Shown here in pieces: positions 18,048 to 26,139 of a stretch of DNA of 64,000 bases. Origin of the DNA: Alphaproteobacteria bacterium. GTDB lineage: Bacteria; Pseudomonadota; Alphaproteobacteria; Rhodobacterales; Rhodobacteraceae. The notes under the pieces were generated by a model. It did not search any database. It was not told where the DNA came from and saw nothing but the letters and a program-made list of their open reading frames with translations. The stretch's first letter is position 1; each line of letters starts with the position of its first letter. The position numbers were made by a program, and so were the translations under genes. The stretch is from the NCBI GenBank assembly GCA_024280735.1, contig JAJRPO010000025.1, positions 1-64,000 on the forward strand, given 5' to 3'.

Positions 18048-18827
18048 TCATTCGCCTCTTGGTCTTTGCGGAGCCGCCGCTTGCGGTTCGGTTTTACGCC
18101 AGCCTTGCGGAACTTGAAACAGTGCCGGATCTACGGGACCAAGGGTGATATTATCCAAACGGCGCAGCTCACCGCTTGGCAGGTTTTCGCGGACAACGAC
18201 ACGCAATTGAGGATCGTACCACCAATCGCCATTTTGTACTTCCTGGTTAGGCAGGGACAGTCTGATTGTCCAATGTTCTGTCGGACGCCCACCGTGATCT
18301 TCCATGGCAACAAAGGCCATAATCATATTGCCGCCATTCGGGAAATCTTGCCGCAAAGCTTTGCGCCGCTCGGAGTTCCATAGAATGACCAAGGGTTTAC
18401 CTTCTTGATCGGAAGACAAAGCCCAGCGCTCAACCGTAAGCCCGTTCAACACTTCTTTGCCAACGTTTTGACAGGCGGAACTGGGTTTTTGGTTGGGGCA
18501 AGGCGAAACATATCCTTCGACATTTGTGGCAGGCACTGCTGGCCCTAAAACCTCGACAAATGTACGGGCGGTGGGATCGAGGATATACATGGCGCCAACT
18601 GAGGGGAGCAGAATTTGAATGACGTGACGGCCATTCTCCTCAAACTCCAGCCGGAGGTTTTGACCGGATTTGACAATGGTGCCAAATGTTTCCGGTTGAC
18701 CCGGGAGCTGGTGAACAGCAATTGCCGAATAGGGTGTCGATGATGTGGGGGCCTGTGCGGAAACTAATCCGGCGGCCGCAATACTCAGAATTGCAACTAA
18801 GGGAGCAAATATTTTCTTGGCCAGCAT
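18048..18827 (-). CDS. Secreted protein, LolA/DUF4412-like fold possible
   Basis: The ~259-residue protein has a signal peptide (MLAKKIFAPLVAILSIAAAG...SAQA) and a beta-rich body. Segments such as GQNLRLEFEENG, YILDPTARTFVEV, CPNQKPSSACQNVGKEVLNG and QLRVVVRENLPSGELRRLDN resemble lipoprotein-carrier-like or DUF4412-type periplasmic proteins, but I cannot place it firmly. Two cysteines about 10 residues apart may form a disulfide. The start is ATG 18827 with AGAGG upstream; the ORF track begins 18 codons earlier. It is cotranscribed with parA. Confidence 0.6.
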   Translation of the reverse strand: MLAKKIFAPLVAILSIAAAGLVSAQAPTSSTPYSAIAVHQLPGQPETFGTIVKSGQNLRLEFEENGRHVIQILLPSVGAMYILDPTARTFVEVLGPAVPATNVEGYVSPCPNQKPSSACQNVGKEVLNGLTVERWALSSDQEGKPLVILWNSERRKALRQDFPNGGNMIMAFVAMEDHGGRPTEHWTIRLSLPNQEVQNGDWWYDPQLRVVVRENLPSGELRRLDNITLGPVDPALFQVPQGWRKTEPQAAAPQRPRGE

Positions 18828-18914
18828 GGGAACCTCTTCATCATGAATCAGTATCGAATGGTCCAACCGCCCCTGAAACAACAGGGGCGGAGGAAGTGTT
18901 ATGCGGTAAGCGAA

Positions 18915-19469
18915 TTATTCGCTTGCAGCAGGTGCTTCGGCAGTAGGTGCTTCAGCTGGTTTGTTGGCGTATGGGCCTTGTGGACCAGGATATGGACCCC
19001 AAGCTGGGTTCCACATTTGACCTTGGGCTTGGCCTGAACCGGAACCTTCGCCACGACCTTGGCCTTGACCTTCGCTTTGGCCTGAACCTTTGCCGTCTGC
19101 GGAACCGGAGAAACCAAAGTTAAAGGAACCAGTACCGTTGCCGTTACCATTGTTGGCGTTAGAGCCGTTGAAAGGGCCCCAGTTGTTGTTCCAACCGTTG
19201 TTGTAGCCGTTATTGCCACCCCAAGGTGTCCAGTTGTTGTTGCCGCCGTTGTTGCCGCCCCAAGGTGTCCAGTTGCTGTTGCCGCCGTTGTTGCCGCCCC
19301 AAGGTGTCCAGTTGTTGTTGCCGCCATTGTTGCCGCCCCAAGGTGTCCAGTTGTTGCCACCCCAGTTGTTGCCGCCATTGTTTGGGCCCCAGTTTTGGGC
19401 AGATGCTTCAGTTACAGCAACAGTAGTCAGTGCGGCTGCAATTACGGCAGTCAAGATAGATTTACGCAT
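18915..19469 (-). CDS. Secreted Gly/Asn/Trp-rich tandem-repeat protein
   Basis: The 184-residue protein has a clear signal peptide (SILTAVIAAALTTVAVTEASAQ). It is followed by 13-residue repeats WTPWGGNNGGNNN (three copies plus partial ones), then a Gly/Ser/Gln/Glu-rich stretch (GSGQSEGQGQGRGEG) and a Pro/Ala-rich tail. No catalytic motif is present. Composition resembles the sulfur globule coat proteins of purple sulfur bacteria and other structural coat proteins. AGGAG precedes the ATG. It is the first of three consecutive low-complexity secreted proteins upstream of the RND pump. A structural or coat role is inferred from composition alone. Confidence 0.65.
   Translation of the reverse strand: MRKSILTAVIAAALTTVAVTEASAQNWGPNNGGNNWGGNNWTPWGGNNGGNNNWTPWGGNNGGNSNWTPWGGNNGGNNNWTPWGGNNGYNNGWNNNWGPFNGSNANNGNGNGTGSFNFGFSGSADGKGSGQSEGQGQGRGEGSGSGQAQGQMWNPAWGPYPGPQGPYANKPAEAPTAEAPAASE
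19219..19361. repeat. 39-bp tandem repeat inside the Asn/Gly-rich gene
   Basis: Units beginning CCCCAAGGTGTCCAG start at 19219, 19258, 19297 and 19336, exactly 39 bases apart. They differ by only a few bases, and the last unit is partial. Each unit encodes 13 residues (WTPWGGNNGGNNN). The near identity at DNA level implies recent slippage or unequal recombination. Confidence 0.95.
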
Positions 19470-19572
19470 TTTAGTCTCCTAGTTTCGTCCCTACAAATGA
19501 TGGGGAGAGTGGCAGTGGGACAATTGCCAGGCTCCGTCTCGTTGCACCGGTATGGTGCGAACCTCTTGCCTT

Positions 19573-20157
19573 CTAGGATCCGAAGAACCCAAAAGGACTT
19601 ATATTAAACGGCGATGCGCCAACGCCGGGGAAGCCCCCGGTTGAAGGCATAAAGCCGCCGAATCCGCCGGGGTTTCCCCCGGAACCAAATGGCATACCTG
19701 CGCCATAGTTGTTGTAGCCACCCTGACCGTAATTTGGCGGGTAACCATTATACCCCTGTTGCGGTGCGCCGTAACCATAGGCTGGCGGATACCCGTTGCC
19801 CTGATAGTTATTCGCTTGTGGGGCGTTATATTGCTGGCCCGCCGCATATGGGTTTTGCTGCATTGGTGTCGATTGCGGTGCAACACTCTGGGGAACAGGT
19901 GGGCGCGCGATTGGCATCGCAGGTTTGACCGCTGAGAGGCGCTGCTCTAGATCAGCGGGCGCATAACGGCTCGTCGTGGCTTGCGCTGTCAGAATTTGCA
20001 GCACAGGCGCGGGATAATACGTTGCCGAATTTGCCTCCGCCTCTGTATTCCACGGGTTGCCAATTTGTGCCAAACTGATTGTCGGCGTCAGGCAGATCAC
20101 TGCTGCAATTGTTGCTGCTAGATTTGTCATGCTGATGTTCATTTCAAACTTTTTCAT
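19573..20157 (-). CDS. Secreted Gly/Tyr/Pro/Asn-rich protein
   Basis: The 194-residue protein has a signal peptide (NLAATIAAVICLTPTISLAQ), a short mixed region, and then a low-complexity half rich in Gly, Tyr, Pro, Asn and Gln (GYPPAYGYGAPQQGYNGYPP, GGNPGGFGGFMP). It ends in an aromatic tail, SPFGFFGS. Composition is close to sulfur-globule-type and other self-assembling coat proteins. The start at 20157 has GGAGG eight bases upstream. No enzymatic motif is seen. It is the second of three related-looking secreted proteins in one operon. Confidence 0.6.
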   Translation of the reverse strand: MKKFEMNISMTNLAATIAAVICLTPTISLAQIGNPWNTEAEANSATYYPAPVLQILTAQATTSRYAPADLEQRLSAVKPAMPIARPPVPQSVAPQSTPMQQNPYAAGQQYNAPQANNYQGNGYPPAYGYGAPQQGYNGYPPNYGQGGYNNYGAGMPFGSGGNPGGFGGFMPSTGGFPGVGASPFNISPFGFFGS

Positions 20158-20173
20158 TTCTCATCCCTCCCCT

Positions 20174-20683
20174 TCACCGACGCGGTGCAGCGGGCGCAGG
20201 GTACGCGGGCTGATAGCCATAGATTGGGTTTGATTGGCCAAAAAATCCGTTCCATGGACCGTTCGGCACAAAGGATGGCATTTGCCCATAGTATTGACCC
20301 GGCCCACCAAAATTCTGGTTGCCGCCTTGTGGGTATTGATAGCCACTCCATCGCTGGCCCTGATTGAAGGGCGTCCACCCCCAACCTCGACGAAACTGTG
20401 GTTGTCGCTGCAAATTAACCTGCGGCGGCTGCGGATAAACAGGGGCCTGCACGGTATTGGTATCTGAATTGCCCACACGCGGCGCGCCAACTTGAGGCCT
20501 TTTTTGCATCCAATAAGGCATTGGCATTACGTTATTCCAACGCGGTTGCATTTGCGGGGTCTGTGGGGCCATTTGAAACGGGCCTGGGGGGGAGGATTGT
20601 CCACCCGATGTTTGACCCATGGCAACAGACGCACTCAGCGCGACCAAAGCAGCAGTCAGATAAGTTTTGAAATTGATGTTCAT
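20174..20683 (-). CDS. Secreted Pro/Gln/Gly-rich protein
   Basis: The ~169-residue protein has a signal peptide (TYLTAALVALSASVAMGQ) and a body rich in Pro, Gln, Gly, Trp and Tyr (FRRGWGWTPFNQGQRW, GGPGQYYGQMPSF, YGYQPAYPAP). No known enzyme motif is present. ATG 20683 is preceded by GGAGG. It starts five bases after the RND pump stop, so the pump and the three low-complexity proteins form one transcription unit. The WTPF/WTPW motif and aromatic C-terminus echo the two neighbours. Confidence 0.6.
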   Translation of the reverse strand: MNINFKTYLTAALVALSASVAMGQTSGGQSSPPGPFQMAPQTPQMQPRWNNVMPMPYWMQKRPQVGAPRVGNSDTNTVQAPVYPQPPQVNLQRQPQFRRGWGWTPFNQGQRWSGYQYPQGGNQNFGGPGQYYGQMPSFVPNGPWNGFFGQSNPIYGYQPAYPAPAAPRR

Positions 20684-20687
20684 TGTC

Positions 20688-23600
20688 CTATTCCTCCTTG
20701 CTGTCGTTGGTTTTCTTGAGGCGAATACCGCGACGTGCAGTGCTTTTGGCTTTGCCACGCGCCGCAGGTTTTTTGGCGGTTTTAGTTGCCGGCTTGTTGG
20801 CCTTTGGCTTGGAAGCTGCGGGCTTCTTCGCGACAGGTTTCTTTGCAGCCGGTTTTTTCGCCGGAGCTTTCTTAGTTTTAGCCGCCGCTTTTACTGGTGC
20901 CGACTTAGTCTTTTTTGGTTCCGTAGCGGCCTTAGGCGGTGTTGGTTTTACTTCAGTCTTAGCCGTTACTACTGGTTCCGCAGGCTTGATTGCTTCGGCC
21001 TTTGGTGTTGCAACTTTTGCTCTCGGTATTTCCACCGGTGCCGGGGCCACAGGCACGGGCGTTGACACAGCAACCGCCGCAGAAGCCTCAGTTTTGTGGC
21101 CGCCAAACAAACCCAGTATGCCTTTGATCAACGTTGTTACGAGGAAGACAGATGCTTCAACAGTCATCAACAGGATGTCGCCAACGGCTACCAAGAATGA
21201 ACGCGATTGTTTCATGCGGTCACGGTTTGGCAAGGTAGCGGTTTCTTTGACTTCGGTATGCAGTCCAGCCGTCGGTTGATCCGCTTCATCATCTTCTTCG
21301 TTGGTCAAAGCCCGGCGAAAGCTGACACAGCCCAGCGGGATAACGATCAAGGTTAGGATTGTTGAAACCAGACCACCCATCATTAACGACACAGCCATGC
21401 CCTCAAAAATAGGGTCGGACAGGATTACCGAGGAACCAACCATCAGCGCCAATGCGGTGATAATAATTGGACGCGTGCGGGTGGCACAAGCGTGGATCAC
21501 GGCCTCCTGTACTTCCATACCGCCTTCAACCGCCTGGCGTGAGAAGTCGACAAGCAGGATCGAGTTTCGCACAATAATCCCCGCAAGCGCGATGAAACCG
21601 ATCATCGAGGTGGCGCTGAAAGAGGCACCAAACAACCAGTGGCCAGGCACGATGCCAATCAAGGTCAACGGGATAGGGAACATCACAATGGCGGGCATTG
21701 TGAAGTTGCCAAATTCCCAAACCACGAGGATGTAGATCAAGATCAGAGCAACACCGAACGCGATGCCCATGTCGCGGAATGTCACGTAGGTAACAGTCCA
21801 TTCGCCAGTCCATTCCAACGCAGATTGCAGGTTGGTTTCTGGCGGCGCAATATAGTTGGTGTCTACACGGCCACCATCTGGCGCGACATAGTCGTCCAAC
21901 AGACCTTCGAGTTCAAGAATGCCATAGATTGGCGCGCCGAGGCGGCCCGTTACTTCGCCGGTTACAAATTCCACTGCACGCAGGTCTTTGTGATAAACAG
22001 GCAGATCGACGGTGAATGGCTCAAAATACCCTAGTTCGGTAAGCGGGATCATTGTGCCGCCGGCAGTCGGTACGGGCAACTGGCCCAGACGCCCAAACTC
22101 TCCACGTAATGCCAGCGGCATTTGCAGATAGATAAACTTTGGCTCCAGCGCGCGCTCAACCTTTACATCGCCCAGCTTGTAGCCACCCATTGCCATTTCC
22201 AATTGGCGATTGATGTCATCCACTGACACACCGCGACGGGATGCTTTTTCGCGGTTCACCACAAAACGCCAGCTCTCATAGGGGGCCTGCATGAATGTGT
22301 CGACGTCTACAATGGTGTCAGCTTTGCGGAACAGTTCGGCCACATCAGCTGCGACCTGACGGCGGGTCTCGTTATCGGGGCCATAGATTTCAGCAACCAT
22401 GGTTTGCAACACAGGTGGACCGGGCGGCATTTCAATTATTTCGATATTTGCGCCCATTGCATCAGCGATAGGCGTCAACGCCGCGCGGGTAAGGATTGCC
22501 AAATCTTCGGAAGACCGATCACGGTCGCCTTTGCCAACGATCTGAACCTGAATATCGCCTTGCCAGCTGCGATCACGCATATAAGTGTGGCGCACCAATC
22601 CATTAAAGTTGAACGGCGAGGCGGTGCCCACATAGGATTGCAGCGCGACTACTTCGGGCAATTTACGGATTTCGGCAGCCAGTTGTGCAACCACATTAGC
22701 TGTGATCGGCAAGGCCGTGCCTTCTGGCATATTGATGGTGACGTTATATTCAGGCTTATTGTCTTTGGGCAGCATTTTGACGGTGACGTCAGTTGTCTTG
22801 AACAATAACAGGCTCAGACCAAAGGTGATCAGCAGGCCAGCGGCGAACAACCAGCCGAACAGGGGTTTGTTGATCAGTGGTGACAGGATGTTGCCAAAAA
22901 GATTGTGCAGCCATTCCGCCTGACGGTGCTCACTGGCTTGCATCTTGTCCAGTTTTTCCATCGACGGGCGGATACGACGTGCCAGCCAAGGTGTGAAGAT
23001 GAAGGCGGCGAACAGGGACAGCAGCATCGCAACAGACCCCAGTGCCGGGATTGGCTGCATGTAAGGACCCATCATGCCGGTCACAAAACCCATCGGCAAC
23101 AGCGCCGCAATCACTGTGAAAGTCGCTAGAATGGTTGGGTTGCCAACCTCGCGTACCGCGTCAATGCTGGTTTCGTCGCGCATCGCGCCCTCTTCGAGCC
23201 AACGGCGATAGATGTTTTCGACAACCACAATCGCGTCATCCACCAGAATACCGATCGAAAAAATCAAGGCGAACAGGGACACCCTGTCGATGGTGTACCC
23301 AAGCAACCAAGCCGAGAATACAGTGAGCAAGATCACAACAGGGATCACAATCAGAACTACAACCGCCGCCCGCAGGCCCAATGCAAACCAGATCAACAAG
23401 GTCACCGCACCAGTCACCACGAACAACTTAAAAATCAGTTCGTTAACTTTTTCATTGGCAGTTTCACCATAGTTTCTGGTGATTTCGACGTGGACGTTTT
23501 CCGGGATCAGAGTGCCCTGCAAACGATCCATATAGGCTAGGACATTGCTGGCAACCGCAACACCGTTGGAACCGCTCTTTTTGGCCACTGCAATTGTTAC

Positions 23601-24569
23601 AGCCGATGCACCGATTGGGGCGCGTTCGCCTGTGTCACTGTGAAAGGTTTCACCGCCAATTTCAGAACCATAAGCGGGGCCAGTGTAATAGGATACAAGG
23701 TTGTTTGCGTCGTCTGTCGACTCTGTCACCAAGGCAACATCGCGGATATAAATGGGTTCACCTTGGCCTGTGCCAATCATCAGGTTTTCGATGTCCCGCG
23801 CAGAGCGTAGGAAAGAGCCCGTCATAAGCGAGAATGAAGTATCGCCCATTTCGACATTGCCCACCCCACGTTCGGCGTTGGCCGTGCGAATTGTCTGTGC
23901 AATCTGGTCAAGCCCGATGCCAAAGCCAGCCAGGCGTTCCGGGAATACTTCTACACGGATGGCATCAGAACGACCACCTACGATGAAGCTTTGTGAGGTG
24001 TCATCTACCTCTTTCAAACGCTGTAAAACATCAAGTCCAAGTGCGCGCAACGAACTGTCGTCTACTTCGTGAGACCAAAGTGTCATGGTCACAACAGGCA
24101 CATCATCAACGCCTTTGGGGCGGATCAATGGCAGGGAAACACCGGGGGGGATCCTGTCCAGGTTGGACTGAATTTTGTCGTTCAATTTAACCAGCGACGG
24201 GCCGAGTTCCTCGCCCACATCAAACTGAACGGTAACAATAGCCCCATTGCGTTGGGAAACCGAATAAACGTGATCAACGCCCTGAATTTCCGACATCATC
24301 CGCTCTAGCGGATCGGTTGCGAGCGATGCCACCTGATCAGAAGAAGCGCCTTGATAAGAAAAGAAAATATCGACCATTGGCACAGAAATCTGTGGGTCTT
24401 CCTGACGTGGTGTCAGGATCAGCCCCATAATACCGAGTCCAAGACAGGCAACCAGCAGTAATGGCGACAATGGTGAGTTGATAAAGGCTTTTGCCAGCGC
24501 GCCAGCTAAACCTAGCTTAGTGGTATAGTCCGCTTTTCCGGCATCATTTTTTGTATCATTATTAGACAT
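20688..24569 (-). CDS. RND-family efflux permease with lysine/alanine/proline-rich C-terminal tail
   Basis: This is a proton-driven inner-membrane RND transporter of the hydrophobe/amphiphile type. The TM4 proton-relay motif is GILVDDAIVVVENIYRR. Two large periplasmic domains and the second membrane half (SMIGFIALAGIIVRNSILLVD) are intact. Ordinary members are 1,020-1,080 residues; this one has 1,293. After TM12 comes an extra hydrophobic segment (FLVAVGDILLMTVEASVFLV), then about 135 residues of low-complexity PAKK-type sequence (KKAPAKKPAAKKPVAKKPAA) resembling histone H1 or Hc-like tails. The adaptor gene lies 34 bases upstream; no TolC-type channel is in the window. The substrate is unknown. 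Confidence 0.9.
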   Translation of the reverse strand: MSNNDTKNDAGKADYTTKLGLAGALAKAFINSPLSPLLLVACLGLGIMGLILTPRQEDPQISVPMVDIFFSYQGASSDQVASLATDPLERMMSEIQGVDHVYSVSQRNGAIVTVQFDVGEELGPSLVKLNDKIQSNLDRIPPGVSLPLIRPKGVDDVPVVTMTLWSHEVDDSSLRALGLDVLQRLKEVDDTSQSFIVGGRSDAIRVEVFPERLAGFGIGLDQIAQTIRTANAERGVGNVEMGDTSFSLMTGSFLRSARDIENLMIGTGQGEPIYIRDVALVTESTDDANNLVSYYTGPAYGSEIGGETFHSDTGERAPIGASAVTIAVAKKSGSNGVAVASNVLAYMDRLQGTLIPENVHVEITRNYGETANEKVNELIFKLFVVTGAVTLLIWFALGLRAAVVVLIVIPVVILLTVFSAWLLGYTIDRVSLFALIFSIGILVDDAIVVVENIYRRWLEEGAMRDETSIDAVREVGNPTILATFTVIAALLPMGFVTGMMGPYMQPIPALGSVAMLLSLFAAFIFTPWLARRIRPSMEKLDKMQASEHRQAEWLHNLFGNILSPLINKPLFGWLFAAGLLITFGLSLLLFKTTDVTVKMLPKDNKPEYNVTINMPEGTALPITANVVAQLAAEIRKLPEVVALQSYVGTASPFNFNGLVRHTYMRDRSWQGDIQVQIVGKGDRDRSSEDLAILTRAALTPIADAMGANIEIIEMPPGPPVLQTMVAEIYGPDNETRRQVAADVAELFRKADTIVDVDTFMQAPYESWRFVVNREKASRRGVSVDDINRQLEMAMGGYKLGDVKVERALEPKFIYLQMPLALRGEFGRLGQLPVPTAGGTMIPLTELGYFEPFTVDLPVYHKDLRAVEFVTGEVTGRLGAPIYGILELEGLLDDYVAPDGGRVDTNYIAPPETNLQSALEWTGEWTVTYVTFRDMGIAFGVALILIYILVVWEFGNFTMPAIVMFPIPLTLIGIVPGHWLFGASFSATSMIGFIALAGIIVRNSILLVDFSRQAVEGGMEVQEAVIHACATRTRPIIITALALMVGSSVILSDPIFEGMAVSLMMGGLVSTILTLIVIPLGCVSFRRALTNEEDDEADQPTAGLHTEVKETATLPNRDRMKQSRSFLVAVGDILLMTVEASVFLVTTLIKGILGLFGGHKTEASAAVAVSTPVPVAPAPVEIPRAKVATPKAEAIKPAEPVVTAKTEVKPTPPKAATEPKKTKSAPVKAAAKTKKAPAKKPAAKKPVAKKPAASKPKANKPATKTAKKPAARGKAKSTARRGIRLKKTNDSKEE

Positions 24570-24603
24570 AGTCTCTCCTCCCCGCTTTCCTATTCAGTTT
24601 CCG

Positions 24604-25761
24604 TTATTCACCAGAAACCAGATTTGCAGGGGGGTTGAGGATGACTTGCTCGCCACCACTCAGACCAGACATGACGGCGATACGCCCGTCAGGCAAAGGA
24701 TAGCCAACACGCACCAACCTCAGAGAGGGTACGTCATTTTCCAGAACAAAAACCGATGGCAGGCTGCCGCGCCAAACCAGTGCTTCTGGCGGCACCGCCG
24801 CTTGTGAGCGTGTCGGCACAGAATTATCGGGAATTGTCACCTCGACATACATACCCGGGCCACCAACAGAGTCATTTGGCAGGTCGAATTTCACTTTAAC
24901 AGTGTGACGCACAGGGTCGGCCACAGGAAAAACCTGTGCTACGCGGGCCTCTACTTGCCCCCCTGCCGCATCAATACGGGCGGGAACAATCATGCCAACT
25001 GTCAAACCGGAGGCCAAACGTACAGGAACATCCGCAACGATGCGCAGGTAATCCGTAAACGCATATTTAACGAGCGGCATGCCGGGTTGAACTGTGTCGC
25101 CAACCTCCACCATCTTTTGAACCACTATGCCATCAAATGGCGCGATTGCATTTGCATCCCGCAGACGTGCATCCAATGCGTCAAGATTGGCTTGCGCCTG
25201 CATTAACGCGCTTTGCGCCTGACTGATGCCAGCGCCCTGCGCATAAAGATCCGCCTGACGTTCAAAACCAGAATCCGATTGCCCCATAGCATTAGAAAAA
25301 CCACGGGTGAAAAACTGGTCAAACGTTGACGGGATACCCATGCCCGGAATGCCGGTAATAGAGTTGGTCCGAGGCGAATACAGCTCACGAGAATATTGCA
25401 TCTGAGAATTACGCAATGCGGATTCCGCTTGGTAAATTTGTGCAGCAGCAGCGCGACGGCGTGCTTGGATTTCATCGTCTCCGATTTTAATCAACACTTC
25501 GCCGTCTTTGGCGCGATGCCCCTCTGCACCAGCCATAAACGTAATGCGGCCCGGAATTTGCGCTGTAAGCGTGACCTCTTTAAAGGGAATTACGGTTCCA
25601 CCAACTGTTGCATCACCGCCGATTTCGGAAGTAGACACTGAAGCAGTTTGAAACTGACGCGCCCCCTCTTGAGCAGAAGCTTCTTGCGCCAAAGCAAACA
25701 TCAATGCTGCGACGGTCAGAGACTTACAAGTCGTAAGTGCAATACAATTCAGTGGCTTCAT
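24604..25761 (-). CDS. RND efflux periplasmic adaptor (HlyD/AcrA family)
   Basis: This membrane fusion protein bridges the RND permease to an outer-membrane channel. It has a signal peptide (SLTVAALMFALAQEASA), a lipoyl half-motif (AEGHRAKDGEVLIKIG) and its partner (ANAIAPFDGIVVQKMVEVGD), a central coiled hairpin with QAQANLDALDARL, and a beta-barrel. The hairpin contains an unusual insert with FDQFFTRGFSNAMGQ. The start is ATG 25761 with GGGGAG upstream, giving 385 residues; ATG 25773 is possible. A small ORF with a strong ribosome binding site ends 42 bases upstream. Confidence 0.9.
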   Translation of the reverse strand: MKPLNCIALTTCKSLTVAALMFALAQEASAQEGARQFQTASVSTSEIGGDATVGGTVIPFKEVTLTAQIPGRITFMAGAEGHRAKDGEVLIKIGDDEIQARRRAAAAQIYQAESALRNSQMQYSRELYSPRTNSITGIPGMGIPSTFDQFFTRGFSNAMGQSDSGFERQADLYAQGAGISQAQSALMQAQANLDALDARLRDANAIAPFDGIVVQKMVEVGDTVQPGMPLVKYAFTDYLRIVADVPVRLASGLTVGMIVPARIDAAGGQVEARVAQVFPVADPVRHTVKVKFDLPNDSVGGPGMYVEVTIPDNSVPTRSQAAVPPEALVWRGSLPSVFVLENDVPSLRLVRVGYPLPDGRIAVMSGLSGGEQVILNPPANLVSGE

Positions 25762-25803
25762 AACGCTCCCCATTATTCCAGTTTTTTGTCGGTCTCTATT
25801 AAC

Positions 25804-25860
25804 TTATTCACGGTTCTTATTTTTAGTCACAACAGCGTTTTCGTAAATTGCGTTTACCAT
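25804..25860 (-). CDS. Putative 18-residue leader peptide upstream of the RND operon
   Basis: A minus-strand ORF too short for the track reads MVNAIYENAVVTKNKNRE and then TAA. Its ATG is preceded by GAGGAGGAT, one of the strongest ribosome binding sites in the region, and a TTGTTA-18-TATAAA promoter-like pair lies just upstream. The stop falls 42 bases before the adaptor start. The peptide is hydrophilic, with no membrane segment and no obvious run of one regulatory amino acid. It could be a leader controlling the RND operon or a small protein in its own right. Confidence 0.5.
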   Translation of the reverse strand: MVNAIYENAVVTKNKNRE

Positions 25861-26139
25861 ATCCTCCTCGCCATTTAAAGTATTTTTATATCTCAATATT
25901 TGAATATGTAACAATAATTGGCAAAAAAATGGGCGGTTTTTCCGCTGAATGGGCTAAACTGCGATGGAATTGGTTTAAATTGCAAGTTGCCTAAACTTTT
26001 TGGTAGTGATTCGTCAGCCGCTCTACATCTAAAGGAGAAATGGTTTTTGACATCAAACCGGCCTTCATTCGCCAAACCTCGGGTGAACATTAGAAACGTA
26101 AATCAATCGGCCACTGAACTGACTATTTTCCGGGTGCCA
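25861..26139. other. AT-rich spacer upstream of the RND operon
   Basis: Apart from the leader-peptide ribosome binding site and promoter-like boxes at its left end, I see no gene here. A 16-codon plus-strand ORF at 26040 with AGGAG upstream is probably fortuitous. The stretch is more AT-rich than its neighbours, consistent with a regulatory region. Confidence 0.4.
25885..25914 (-). promoter_or_regulatory. Candidate promoter for the leader peptide / RND operon
   Basis: On the minus strand, TTGTTA (25909-25914) and TATAAA (25885-25890) lie 18 bases apart in AT-rich sequence, about 25 bases before the strong ribosome binding site of the 18-codon ORF. Base composition makes chance matches likely, so confidence is limited. 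Confidence 0.4.

Noticed and set aside
19219-19361. Possible CRISPR-like array
   Set aside because: The 39-base units are contiguous, have no unique spacers and lie in frame inside a protein gene; no cas genes are present.
19213-19482. Cys/Pro/Leu-rich plus-strand ORFs over the 39-bp repeat
   Set aside because: They are shadows of the repeat-encoding secreted protein gene, without a ribosome binding site or signal.
20683-21279. 198-residue plus-strand ORF opposite the RND tail
   Set aside because: It is the antisense of the Lys/Ala/Pro-rich tail; low-complexity codons leave few stops on the other strand.
26040-26090. Plus-strand 16-codon ORF (MVFDIKPAFIRQTSGEH) with AGGAG upstream
   Set aside because: It points away from the local operon, has no neighbour on its strand and its ribosome binding site could be fortuitous.
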